Numbered from the stretch's first letter, positions 1 through 7,676 are shown. The stretch: DNA of 10,506 nt from Hyphomicrobiales bacterium (GCA_030600135.1 JAUVMS010000065.1:1-10506), one strand, 5' to 3'. Program-made: numbers and translations. The notes: generated from the letters alone by a model not told the origin.

Positions 1-1766
1 GCAATGGCGCATTCCGACGACGTCACATCCGTCGCCACCACATGGGCGTCGTCCGGCGTATGGCGTCGCAACCAGTTCATGTCGCGCACGACAGTGGCCG
101 CCGGCGTGATGACGAGGAACGCGGTTTCCGATAGCCGGGTGACGGTGACATCGGCCTCTACACCGCCAGTGCCATTGAGCCATTGGGTGTAGACGATCTT
201 TCCCGGCTCCACGGCGATGTCGTTGGCGCATACTCGCTGCAGGAGTGCTTCGGCGTCGCGGCCTTCGACACGGATTTTGCCGAACGACGTCATGTCGAAG
301 AACCCGACGCCCTCACGCACCGCCATGTGTTCGTCGCGCGCGTAGTCGAACCAGTTTTGCCGGCCCCAGGAATAGTCGTATTGCGCCAGCTTGCCTTTGG
401 CGCGTTCCTTGGCCGGCAGGAACCAATTGGCACGTTCCCATCCGGCCGCTTCGCCAAAGCTGGCGCCGAGCCGCTCTAAGTCTTGATGCAGTGGCGATTG
501 ACGGATGCCGCGCGCGCTCTCGAACTGGCGGTAGGGCCAATGGTCGGCATAGAGCAGCCCGAGGGTTTCCGTCACCCGGGCAACGAGATAGCTTTGGTTG
601 TTTTGAAAACCCTGCATCCGTCGAATGTCGACGTCCCATAGATCGCAAGGCGGCTCGCCCGCCTCCATCCATTCTGCGAGCGCCTTGCCGGCGCCGCCCG
701 ACGAAACGATGCCGATCGAGTTATAGCCGCAGAGCATATAGAAGTTGGAGAGGTTCGGCGCCTCCCCCATCATCCAGCGATCATCGGGCGTAAAACTTTC
801 GGGCCCACAGAAGAATGTATGGATGCCGGCTGTCTCGAGGATTGGCACACGATTGACCGCGGCCTCCAGAATTGGCTCGAAGTGCTCGAAATCATCGGGC
901 AGGTGGCCGAATTCGAAATCCTCAGGGATCCCCTCCATGCCCCACGGCTTCGACTTCGGCTCGAAGGCGCCGATCAGGATCTTGCCGGCATCCTCTTTGT
1001 AGTAGGCGCATTCTTCCTGGGCGCGCAGAACCGGCAGTGAGCCCGGCAAACCGGAAATCGGCTCGGTGACGACATAGAAATGCTCGCATGCCTGCAACGG
1101 GATCTTCACCCCGGCCATCAGGCCGACCTCGCGGCCCCACATCCCGGCGCAATTGACCACATAGTCCGCCTCGATGTGACCTTGCTCCGTGGCGACCCCC
1201 GTCACACGGGCATCGTTCTTGGTAATGCCGGTGACCTTGACACCCTGCACGATCTTGGCGCCGAGCTGGCGGGCCCCCTTCGCCAAGGCCTGTGCCACGT
1301 TGGCGGGATCTGCTTGACCGTCACGCGGAATGAACATCCCGCACTGGAGATCGCCGACATTGAGGTAGGGATAAAGCTCCTTGCATTCGTCCGGCGTAAC
1401 GACGTGTGCGTCGAGCCCGTTCATCGTGACGGAGGTTGCCAGCCGCTTGACCTCTTCTGCTTTCTCCTTGGACTTGGCGATGAGCAATGATCCGTTTCGC
1501 TTCAACCCCGTCGAGATGCCGGTCTCTGCCTCGAGCCGCTCATAGAGGTCGGCTGAATACATCGTCATCTTTTGATGGGTCGGGCTCGGCCGCCCCTGCC
1601 CGATAAGTCCGGCCGCATGCCAAGTCGTTCCCGAGGTGAGTTGCTTGCGCTCGAGAAGTACGACGTCGCTCCAACCGAGCATTGCCAGATGATAGGCAAC
1701 GGAACACCCGGCCACGCCGCCACCAATAATCACGCAGCGCGCCTTCTTAGGCAGCTCCATAGCCAT
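1..1766 (-). CDS. Dimethylglycine/sarcosine dehydrogenase family flavoprotein (C-terminus off window)
   Basis: This protein is expected to oxidise an N-methylated amine using FAD and pass the released one-carbon unit to tetrahydrofolate through a fused GcvT-like domain. Reading from ATG at 1766 gives 588 uninterrupted residues before the left edge. Residues 10-40 form a Rossmann FAD-binding start (IIGGGVAG, acidic E39). GTTWHAAG places His50 where the family attaches FAD covalently. The DAO-type oxidoreductase fold runs to about residue 400, and GcvT-like sequence begins near residues 415-425 (GIRQSPLH, later GVGFFDMTSFGKIRVEG). Family members are about 800-860 residues, so roughly a quarter is missing. 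AGGAG about 8 nt upstream supports this start; ATG at 1760 is a weaker alternative. It lies 45 nt after the permease gene and is probably its operon partner. Family membership is firm. The substrate is inferred: an N-methyl amine such as dimethylglycine, sarcosine or an N-methylated taurine. Confidence 0.9.
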   Translation of the reverse strand, partial: MAMELPKKARCVIIGGGVAGCSVAYHLAMLGWSDVVLLERKQLTSGTTWHAAGLIGQGRPSPTHQKMTMYSADLYERLEAETGISTGLKRNGSLLIAKSKEKAEEVKRLATSVTMNGLDAHVVTPDECKELYPYLNVGDLQCGMFIPRDGQADPANVAQALAKGARQLGAKIVQGVKVTGITKNDARVTGVATEQGHIEADYVVNCAGMWGREVGLMAGVKIPLQACEHFYVVTEPISGLPGSLPVLRAQEECAYYKEDAGKILIGAFEPKSKPWGMEGIPEDFEFGHLPDDFEHFEPILEAAVNRVPILETAGIHTFFCGPESFTPDDRWMMGEAPNLSNFYMLCGYNSIGIVSSGGAGKALAEWMEAGEPPCDLWDVDIRRMQGFQNNQSYLVARVTETLGLLYADHWPYRQFESARGIRQSPLHQDLERLGASFGEAAGWERANWFLPAKERAKGKLAQYDYSWGRQNWFDYARDEHMAVREGVGFFDMTSFGKIRVEGRDAEALLQRVCANDIAVEPGKIVYTQWLNGTGGVEADVTVTRLSETAFLVITPAATVVRDMNWLRRHTPDDAHVVATDVTSSECAI

Positions 1767-1811
1767 GGTGAAGTCTCCTGGAAATTGCAGGCGAAAACAA
1801 CCGGTCGCCGA

Positions 1812-2690
1812 TCAGACGCGCCCCTTCCAAGGCACCATTTTCCTTTCGACCCAGCGCATAAAGAGGTCGAAAGAGTAGGCGATTATTCCGATCACGATGA
1901 TGCCCATTACGACAACATCTGTCACCAGAAACTCCGATGCGCTCATAATCATGGCACCGAGGCCTTCTTGTGTCGCCACCAGTTCGGCCGCCACCAGCGT
2001 CGTCCAGCCAAATCCAATCCCGATCCGAAGTCCGGTCAAAATCTCCGGCATCGCGCCCTTGAAGATCACGTGCCAAAGCACCTGCGCCCGACTGGCACCC
2101 ATCGAATAGGCCGCATGGATCTGCTCAATCGCTACGGAGCGCACGCCAGCTCGAGTATTGAGCACGATGGGCGCGAATATCGCGAGAAACAGGAGAACTA
2201 GTTTTTGCTCCTCGCCGATACCGAACCAAATCACCGTCAACGGCAGATAACCGAGCGGCGGCAGGGGCCGGTAAAATTCAATCGGTGGATCGAATATCCC
2301 GCGAAACACGCGATTGGTCGCCATCGCAATGCCGATCGGAATGCCGAATATGACAGCTAGTATGAAAGCGCTGAAGATGCGCAATACACGGGCGTAGGTG
2401 TGCTCCCAGAGCGTGCGATCCTGATACCCTTCAGTCGCCACCGCGATAAATTTGCCCCATACCGCTGCCGGCGAGGGCAGGAATAGTGGTTTGAACATCG
2501 GTCCGAGCGCGGGCAGTGTCACGAGCCACCAAATCAAGAAGATCGTAATCGCCGTGGCAATGGCGATGGCCGTGCTATTGCCCTGCCCCGGCGCTCCGTA
2601 GGAATCGCCCGGTTTTGCAGGACCTGCCGAGAATACGTCGCTCAGCCGACCGAATATGCCGACGGGAGGCGTTACGTCAGTGGTGGACAT
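1812..2690 (-). CDS. tauC: TauC-like ABC transporter permease
   Basis: Inner-membrane permease of an aminosulfonate/nitrate-type importer (TauC/SsuC family), 292 residues from ATG at 2690. Hydrophobic helices lie near residues 41-60, 103-123, 143-180, 225-240 and 255-278. The cytoplasmic EAA loop that docks to the ATPase is at about 195-223 (MGASRAQVLW, PEILTGLRIGIG). The stretch IEFYRPLPPLGYLPLTVIWF closely matches E. coli TauC as I recall it, as do the AAEL and EFLVTDVV stretches, which favours the taurine branch. An upstream in-frame ATG at 2720 exists, but GGAGGA sits 7 nt before the ATG at 2690, so I chose the later start. The gene overlaps the end of the ATPase gene by 14 nt, indicating translational coupling. 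Family is certain; taurine as the actual substrate is likely but not proved. Confidence 0.93.
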   Translation of the reverse strand: MSTTDVTPPVGIFGRLSDVFSAGPAKPGDSYGAPGQGNSTAIAIATAITIFLIWWLVTLPALGPMFKPLFLPSPAAVWGKFIAVATEGYQDRTLWEHTYARVLRIFSAFILAVIFGIPIGIAMATNRVFRGIFDPPIEFYRPLPPLGYLPLTVIWFGIGEEQKLVLLFLAIFAPIVLNTRAGVRSVAIEQIHAAYSMGASRAQVLWHVIFKGAMPEILTGLRIGIGFGWTTLVAAELVATQEGLGAMIMSASEFLVTDVVVMGIIVIGIIAYSFDLFMRWVERKMVPWKGRV

Positions 2691-3546
2691 CTGTATTTCC
2701 TCCGGCCAACTCGTCCCCACGAATGATGCTCAGGATTTCCTCGCGCATTTCAATGAACTCGGGCAGCGACTTCACTTCGCGGGCATCACGTGTCTCAAAG
2801 AAGCGTTTGCTGAAATCGAGCTGGTACTCGTGAGTGATACGTCCAGGTCTCGGCGACATCACAACGAGACGGGTTGCCAGAAACAACGCCTCCTCGACAC
2901 TGTGAGTGATGAAGAAAACCGCCTTGTGGGTCTCGCGCCAGACGTCGAGTATGAGTTCCTGCATATTGTCGCGCGTTAACGCATCGAGCGCGCCCAGAGG
3001 TTCATCCATCAGCAAGGCTTTGGGATCGCTGGTGAGCGCGCGAGCAAGCCCAACGCGTTGCTGCATACCGCCGGAGAGCTCATAAATGTGCTGTGCCTCG
3101 AATTCGCTCAGACCGACGAGATCGAGATACGTCTTGGCAACCTCCCGTCGCTCAGCTTTCGATACGCCCTGTAATTTCAGGCCGAACGTCACATTTTGCA
3201 GGACGCGAAGCCATGGTAGTAGCGCGTGCTTCTGGAACACAACGCCGCGATCGGCACCTGGACCTTTGATCGGCTCTCCGTCGAGTGTCACCGAGCCGTG
3301 GGTCGGCTGGATAAATCCCGCCAGCAAGTTGAGAAAGGTCGTTTTGCCGCAACCTGATGCGCCGAGGGCGACAACGAAATCGCCCGGACTAATCGCGAGC
3401 GACACCTTTTCGAGCGCGTGGACGCCGGCACCATCTTTTGTCGGATAGATGACCGTGACCTCGTTCGCGCTCAGTGAGCCCGATTGTGGCGCGCTATTGG
3501 CGTCGCCTGTGGCGACGCCATCGTCTCGAGTACCTGTGTTATTCAT
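2677..3546 (-). CDS. tauB: TauB-like ABC transporter ATPase
   Basis: Cytoplasmic ATPase that powers the TauABC-type importer, 289 residues. All nucleotide-binding elements are intact: Walker A GASGCGKTT (62-70), Q-loop Gln105, signature LSGGMQQR (157-164), Walker B ALLMDEP with catalytic Glu182, D-loop LGALD, and switch His215 in FFITHSVEEA. Length and sequence fit the nitrate/sulfonate/taurine ATPase family (TauB/SsuB). The N-terminal 25 or so residues are low-complexity and probably not part of the fold. The ATG at 3546 has no good Shine-Dalgarno sequence, unlike its neighbours, and the gene follows an intercistronic hairpin, so it may be expressed at a lower level than the binding protein. 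Its 3' end overlaps the permease start by 14 nt. Confidence 0.94.
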   Translation of the reverse strand: MNNTGTRDDGVATGDANSAPQSGSLSANEVTVIYPTKDGAGVHALEKVSLAISPGDFVVALGASGCGKTTFLNLLAGFIQPTHGSVTLDGEPIKGPGADRGVVFQKHALLPWLRVLQNVTFGLKLQGVSKAERREVAKTYLDLVGLSEFEAQHIYELSGGMQQRVGLARALTSDPKALLMDEPLGALDALTRDNMQELILDVWRETHKAVFFITHSVEEALFLATRLVVMSPRPGRITHEYQLDFSKRFFETRDAREVKSLPEFIEMREEILSIIRGDELAGGNTDVHH

Positions 3547-3585
3547 GAAACGTACTTTGCCAGGAACTTAAGCTACGTCAACGCG

Positions 3586-3616
3586 AAAAGCGCGGTCCGC
3601 AAAATGCGGACCGCGC
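3586..3616 (-). terminator. Intercistronic hairpin with U tract between tauA and tauB
   Basis: In the minus-strand transcript an 11-bp perfect GC-rich stem (arms 3606-3616 and 3590-3600, GCGCGGTCCGC and its complement) encloses a 5-nt loop and is followed directly by four U residues (3586-3589). It begins 16 nt after the tauA stop. The geometry is that of a rho-independent terminator with a short U tract. Inside an apparent operon it would act as a partial terminator or as a 3' end that stabilises the upstream mRNA. Either would give more binding protein than membrane components. The hairpin is seen directly; its strength is inferred. Confidence 0.75.
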
Positions 3617-3632
3617 CATAACGAGCGTTGAT

Positions 3633-4631
3633 CTAGCAGCCACCCATGGCAGCTTTGGCGAATTCATCGGTGACGACTGCTCCATAATCGGGCAGCAGTT
3701 CGTCGACCTTCTTTTCGGACTTGAGGAATTCCGAAGTCGCCATAAGCGCTTTTGCGGCACCGCCACCGAGCCACGTGTCGGAAGCCTGTTGCTCGAGCGT
3801 TGGGAAGTCGTAGAGCGCCAGAACCATCGGCACATCAGCGGCGTTACCGCCGACCAACTTGACAATCTTCTTGGCGTTCTCGGAATCGCCTGAGAATGCG
3901 CTCGCGTCGTCGCGATATGCTGCGTCGGCCTCGGCCATGAGCTTCACGAACTTGCACATAAACTCTTTGCTCTTGTCGGCAAATTTAGTGTTCACAACCA
4001 TACCGTCGAACGTGGCCTTACCCCAATTCGACAAATCGCCCGACGTGATCAGCACCTTGCCGGTTTTCTTGATGCGCCCGAGCGCGGGATCCCAAACGAA
4101 AGCGGCATCGATATCCCCACGCTCCCACGCAGCAGCAATCGCGTTTGGCTGCATGTTGAGGATGTCCACTTCTTTCGGGTCGATACCGAATTGTTCGAGC
4201 GCAAACAGGGTATGGAAGTGGGTGGTCGAGACGAACGGCACACCAAGTTTCTTACCCTTCAGATCCTGCGGAGCATTGATCCCGGAGCCATTGCGCACGA
4301 CCAACGCCTCGGCGTTGTTGATATTCTCCGTGATCCAAAACAACTTGATTGGCAGACCGCGGCTGACACCGGCAGCGATTGGGCTCGACCCGGCCAGCGA
4401 AATGTCGACATCGCCCGACGCCATGGCTGTGATGACTTTGGCACCAGAGTCGAATTTCTTCCAATTGATCTTGTAGCCCGTTGCCTCCTCGAACTTCTTT
4501 TCGACGATCGAAACTTTCCACGGGTTGTAAATCAGCTGATAGCCAATCGTCACCTCTTTCTGAGCCATTGCCGAGCTTGCGGCCATCGCGACCGCGGCCG
4601 CACCAACTGCGACCTTAAGTAATAGCTTCAT
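3633..4631 (-). CDS. tauA: TauA-like periplasmic substrate-binding protein
   Basis: Periplasmic binding protein for the adjacent importer, 332 residues. A Sec signal peptide is clear: MKLLLK, an Ala-rich hydrophobic core, and an AMA cleavage site after residue 23. The mature protein starts QKEVTIGYQ and follows the TauA/SsuA fold. Segments that match E. coli TauA as I recall it include KFDSGA, the VPFVSTTHFHTL ligand-loop region, NMQPNAIAAAWERGDIDAAF and GKVL. These point to taurine or a similar small aminosulfonate or omega-amino acid rather than nitrate. The start is secured by GGGAGGA 6 nt upstream. The gene lies 101 nt after the aminotransferase, with a stem-loop in the gap, and is followed by a terminator-like hairpin. 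That layout fits binding protein being made in excess. Exact ligand preference cannot be read from sequence alone. Confidence 0.93.
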   Translation of the reverse strand: MKLLLKVAVGAAAVAMAASSAMAQKEVTIGYQLIYNPWKVSIVEKKFEEATGYKINWKKFDSGAKVITAMASGDVDISLAGSSPIAAGVSRGLPIKLFWITENINNAEALVVRNGSGINAPQDLKGKKLGVPFVSTTHFHTLFALEQFGIDPKEVDILNMQPNAIAAAWERGDIDAAFVWDPALGRIKKTGKVLITSGDLSNWGKATFDGMVVNTKFADKSKEFMCKFVKLMAEADAAYRDDASAFSGDSENAKKIVKLVGGNAADVPMVLALYDFPTLEQQASDTWLGGGAAKALMATSEFLKSEKKVDELLPDYGAVVTDEFAKAAMGGC

Positions 4632-4654
4632 ACGATTTCCTCCCTAGTTGGCAT

Positions 4655-4680
4655 GTCCGGGTGTATCCGACACCACGGAC
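4655..4680 (-). other. Bulged stem-loop in the tauA leader
   Basis: In the minus-strand RNA the sequence folds as GTCCG, one bulged T, GGTGT, a 5-nt loop (CGGAT), ACACC and CGGAC, giving 10 base pairs with one bulge. It sits in the 101-nt gap between the aminotransferase stop (4733) and the tauA ATG (4631), ending about 11 nt before the ribosome-binding site. No U tract follows, so it is not a classical terminator. It could be an RNA processing or stabilising element, or a weak translational control of tauA. The pairing is visible; any role is inferred. Confidence 0.45.
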
Positions 4681-4732
4681 GACAAATTGGTTATTAGGTA
4701 CGTTTACACTCCTAGCTGTTAATTTGCCAAGT

Positions 4733-6052
4733 TTAGACCGTCTCTTGCTCCAATGTTTGTCGAAGAATGGCAACCAACTCGTCCAGTTGACCTCTATCTG
4801 CAACGAGCGGTGGCGCGATGATTCCCGCGTCGCCCGTAAATTTGATGTGCAGGCCATTCCAAAAGAGCTTTTTCTGCAGCGCCGTTCCCCGCCTACCGGG
4901 TGCGCCGTCCATATGGACATCGATCGCCGCCAAGAGGCCATAACCGCGAATGTCCGTGACCACCTCGAGATCGCGTAAATCGAACACGGCGTCGAGGAAG
5001 TAGGACGAGAGTTCGCCGGCGCGCTCGAATAGGTTCTCCTTACGATAGATCTCCATCGTCGCGAGACCGGCCGCGCAAGCAGCGGGATGGCCAGAATATG
5101 TATAGCCATGGAAGAACTCGATGGCGTTGTCCGGCGCGCTATTCACGACGGTGTCGTAGATCTCGTCCTTAACCGCTACGGCACCCATCGGCTGTGCACC
5201 ATTGGTCATCGCTTTCGCCATGGTGATGATGTCGGGTGTGACGCCAAATGCCTGTGCGCCGAACGGCGTTCCGAGCCGGCCGAAGCCGCAAATGACTTCA
5301 TCAAAGACCAGCAAAATGCCATGCTGATCACAAATCCGGCGCAGCCGCTCCAGATAGCCCTCAGGTGGCACGAGACAGCCTGTCGACCCGGCGATCGGCT
5401 CGACAAACACCGCCGCAATGGTGCTGCCGCCGTAGGTTTGGCATATGCGTTCCAGGTCGTTGGCCAACTCGACACCGCCATGTACGCCCTGGCCGATCTT
5501 GTAGCGATTTTCCGGCAACCACGTGTGTCGCATGGTGACGACGTAAGGCATTGTCAGCGGGAAGACGTCGCGGTTCTTGACCAAGCCGGACAATGACACA
5601 CCGCCAATGTTGACGCCGTGATAAGCCCGCTCACGAGACACAAACCGCATTCGCGAATTCTCACCGCGCGCATTATTGTAGGCCATGGCGATCTTGAGCG
5701 CCGTGTCGATCGGCTCGGAACCCGAGTTGACGAAGAACACATGATTGATGCCGTCCGGTGTGAACTGGGCAATCTCGTGCGCCAGTTGGAACGAGCCGGG
5801 ATGACCGAGTTGAAATGGCGCGCTGTAGTCGTTCGTCCGGAGTTGCTGATGGACCGCCTCGGCGATTTCAGCCCGGCCGTGGCCGCATGCGACGTTGAAC
5901 AGACCCGACGATCCGTCGAGGATCTTGCCGCCCTTGTGGTCCCAGATGTAACAGCCTTCACTTTTGACCACGAGGCGCGGATCTTCTTTGAAATCCCGAT
6001 TGCCCGAAAACGGCATCCAGTGTTCTTCGAGTGAGTTTGCCGTGAACTGCAT
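4733..6052 (-). CDS. Class III omega-amino acid:pyruvate aminotransferase (BauA/Tpa-like)
   Basis: PLP-dependent transaminase, 439 residues, expected to move the amino group of an omega-amino acid (beta-alanine, taurine, hypotaurine or similar) to pyruvate, giving an aldehyde and L-alanine. Fold-type I class III features are intact: NSGSE (109-113) and ERAYHG for phosphate and ring contacts, Asp251 in LLVFDEVICGFGR for the pyridine nitrogen, Schiff-base Lys280 in TMAKAMTNG, and HGYTYSGHP (315-323). The N-terminus (HWMPFSGNRDF, DPRLVV, FQLGHPGSFQLA) follows the Pseudomonas beta-alanine:pyruvate transaminase pattern more closely than Bilophila taurine:pyruvate aminotransferase, both from memory. 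GGAG about 9 nt before ATG 6052 supports the start. It is first in the minus-strand operon with the importer, and diverges from a MocR regulator. Alanine dehydrogenase nearby fits recycling of the alanine. Class is certain; substrate is not. Confidence 0.92.
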   Translation of the reverse strand: MQFTANSLEEHWMPFSGNRDFKEDPRLVVKSEGCYIWDHKGGKILDGSSGLFNVACGHGRAEIAEAVHQQLRTNDYSAPFQLGHPGSFQLAHEIAQFTPDGINHVFFVNSGSEPIDTALKIAMAYNNARGENSRMRFVSRERAYHGVNIGGVSLSGLVKNRDVFPLTMPYVVTMRHTWLPENRYKIGQGVHGGVELANDLERICQTYGGSTIAAVFVEPIAGSTGCLVPPEGYLERLRRICDQHGILLVFDEVICGFGRLGTPFGAQAFGVTPDIITMAKAMTNGAQPMGAVAVKDEIYDTVVNSAPDNAIEFFHGYTYSGHPAACAAGLATMEIYRKENLFERAGELSSYFLDAVFDLRDLEVVTDIRGYGLLAAIDVHMDGAPGRRGTALQKKLFWNGLHIKFTGDAGIIAPPLVADRGQLDELVAILRQTLEQETV

Positions 6053-6193
6053 GGCGCGTTCTCCAGATTCCGCCGGGGCGGCTCACCCCTCGGCACCACC
6101 CTAAATGCTGGCTTGTTTTGACGTGGCCTTGACGGTAGCTTGCCGCCCACAGCAATAGTAGTGCCAATTAGACGCATTTCTTAGAGCCAGGCA
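6053..6193. promoter_or_regulatory. Divergent control region between aminotransferase and MocR regulator
   Basis: This 141-bp gap must carry the promoters of both the aminotransferase/importer operon and the regulator gene. MocR regulators usually bind next to their own gene, so operators are expected here. Visible elements are the sigma-54-type site facing the aminotransferase (6152-6167) and two TTGACG copies (6118-6123 and 6129-6134) spaced one helical turn apart. I could not identify a convincing sigma-70 -10 box for the regulator gene: the best -35-like TTGACG at 6129 has no good partner. I see no match to the TauR direct repeat as I remember it from Rhodobacter. Confidence 0.6.
6152..6167 (-). 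promoter_or_regulatory. Sigma-54 (-24/-12) promoter facing the aminotransferase operon
   Basis: On the minus strand the sequence reads TTGGCAC-TACTA-TTGC. It matches the RpoN consensus (TGGCAC, five bases, TTGC) with the required ten bases between the invariant GG and GC. Transcription would start near 6140 and leave a leader of about 90 nt before the aminotransferase ATG. RpoN promoters need an activating ATPase such as NtrC, which would link the operon to nitrogen limitation. The match is seen directly; use of the promoter is inferred. The same TTGGCACTA core upstream of alanine dehydrogenase lacks the -12 part, so part of this match could instead be a regulator site. Confidence 0.6.
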
Positions 6194-7657
6194 ATGCGGG
6201 ATCTCTTGTTTAGATTGCAGCCGGTGGGCCACAGCGGACTTCAAGCGCAGATCCGCGAGCAGCTTGTTGCGGCAATTTTGGGCGGGCAGATCCCCGTTAG
6301 CGAGCGTTTGCCCTCGAGTCGCCAACTCGCCAAGTTGCTTGGCGTTTCGCGCAACACCGTAACACTGGCCTACCAAGGCCTCATCGACGACGGCTTTTTG
6401 GTCGCGCGGGAGCGCAGCGGTTACTACGTCAACGAGCAGGTCATGGATGGCCGCATCGATACCCCGAAGCGGTCCTCTGAAAGCAAAATTGACTGGTCGG
6501 GTCGTTTGCGCGTTCGCCCATCTCGCCAATCCAACGTTAATAAACCGCCGGACTGGCCGAGCTATCCGTTTCCCTTCATTTCTGGCCAAGTGGACCAAAA
6601 GCTTTTTCCAGTGGCGGATTGGCGCGATTGTTCGCGCCGCGCGCTCGGCCGCCAGTGGCTCGATGCTTGGACCGCCGACCACCATGCCAACGACGACCCG
6701 ATGCTGGTCGAGCAAATTCGCACCCAGTTGCTGCCGCGCAGAGGTGTATGGGCACGCGAAGACGAGATTTTGGTCACGCTCGGCGCGCAACAGGCACTCT
6801 ACCTGCTCGCCAGCCTGCTTTTGACACCACGCGCCCGCGTCGCGTTGGAAAACCCTGGCTACCCGGATGTGCGCAACATCATGCAACTGCGCACCGACAA
6901 CATCATACACATTCCGATCGATGAAGGCGGCCTCATCGTCGACGAGCGCCTCGACAGCTGCGATCTGGTCTATGCGACGCCGAGCCATCAAGCGCCGGCC
7001 ACCGTAACGATGCCGGAAGCGCGCCGCCGCCGACTTCTGGAAAAGTCGAGCAAGCAAGATTTTCTGATCATCGAGGATGACTACGAACTTGAAACCAATT
7101 TTGTTAATGCGCCGAGCCCGGCGCTCAAATCATTCGATCGCGATGGTCGCGTAATATATGTGAGTTCTTTGTCCAAATCCCTGTTTCCCGGCTTGCGGCT
7201 TGGCTACATCGTCGCCGATCCCGAGCTCATTAGAGAAGCGCGGGCCCTACGTCGGTTGATGGTGCGCCATCCTCCCAACATCAATCAGCGCACCACGGCG
7301 CTCTTTCTCTCGCTCGGTCACCATGATGCCTTCACTATGCGACTGCGCCGTGCCTTTGGTCGGCGCTGGCGCGAAATGCGACAAACCCTCGAATGCCATC
7401 TTCCTATGGTGCGCCAGTGGCCCAACTCCGGTGGTTCCAGTGTCTGGCTCGAGGGCCCAGAATCGCTCGACGCCAACCGCCTCGCTCGCGAGGCCATTGA
7501 GGAGGGCGTCATTCTGGAGCCTGGCGACATCTATTTCGCCGATCGACCCGCTCCGCAAAATTGCTTTCGCCTGGGGTTCTCGTCGATCGAGTCCGACCGC
7601 ATCGACGAAGGCGTGCAGCGAATTGCAAAACTCGTTCGCCGTCAATTGGACCGTTAG
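6194..7657 (+). CDS. MocR/TauR-like transcriptional regulator (GntR helix-turn-helix + aminotransferase domain)
   Basis: Transcription factor of the MocR subfamily, 487 residues. Residues 13-80 are a GntR winged helix (RLPSSRQLAKLLGVSRNTVTLAY, then the wing GFLVARERSGYYV), followed by a linker. From about residue 125 there is an aminotransferase-like effector domain: ATPSHQAP (261-268), IIEDDYE (292-298) with the ring-binding Asp, PLP lysine Lys328 in SLSKSLFPGLRLGY, and a C-terminal Arg459 in FRLGF. All the PLP contacts seem intact, so it probably senses a PLP-substrate adduct. It is transcribed away from the aminotransferase across a 141-bp gap, the arrangement seen for TauR with tpa, BauR-type and GabR systems, so that operon is its likely target. 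The ATG at 6194 has only a weak Shine-Dalgarno (CCAGG). Family is firm; the effector (taurine, beta-alanine or similar) is inferred. Confidence 0.92.
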   Translation: MRDLLFRLQPVGHSGLQAQIREQLVAAILGGQIPVSERLPSSRQLAKLLGVSRNTVTLAYQGLIDDGFLVARERSGYYVNEQVMDGRIDTPKRSSESKIDWSGRLRVRPSRQSNVNKPPDWPSYPFPFISGQVDQKLFPVADWRDCSRRALGRQWLDAWTADHHANDDPMLVEQIRTQLLPRRGVWAREDEILVTLGAQQALYLLASLLLTPRARVALENPGYPDVRNIMQLRTDNIIHIPIDEGGLIVDERLDSCDLVYATPSHQAPATVTMPEARRRRLLEKSSKQDFLIIEDDYELETNFVNAPSPALKSFDRDGRVIYVSSLSKSLFPGLRLGYIVADPELIREARALRRLMVRHPPNINQRTTALFLSLGHHDAFTMRLRRAFGRRWREMRQTLECHLPMVRQWPNSGGSSVWLEGPESLDANRLAREAIEEGVILEPGDIYFADRPAPQNCFRLGFSSIESDRIDEGVQRIAKLVRRQLDR

Positions 7658-7676
7658 TCGGGCCACTCACCCCGAC
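7657..7676 (+). other. Short stem-loop right after the regulator stop
   Basis: GTCGGG (7657-7662) and CCCGAC (7671-7676) pair across an 8-nt loop, starting at the last base of the stop codon. There is no following U tract, so termination here is doubtful. It may be chance in GC-rich sequence. Confidence 0.25.

Noticed and set aside
1572..2201. 209-codon plus-strand open frame
   Set aside because: Lies across the flavoprotein start and the permease C-terminus, both strongly supported on the minus strand.
2691..2720. Upstream ATG (2720) as permease start
   Set aside because: It would overlap the ATPase gene by 44 nt and read through the strong GGAGGA that sits in front of the ATG at 2690.
3859..4476. 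205-codon plus-strand open frame
   Set aside because: Antisense to tauA; no motif and no ribosome-binding site of note.
5087..5596. 169-codon plus-strand open frame
   Set aside because: Complement of the aminotransferase; the real gene carries the full PLP motif set on the other strand.
6101..7057. 318-codon open frame on the minus strand
   Set aside because: It is antisense to the MocR gene, whose 487 residues show clear domain motifs; the antisense protein has no recognisable motif and is rich in Arg/Ala as expected of a shadow frame.
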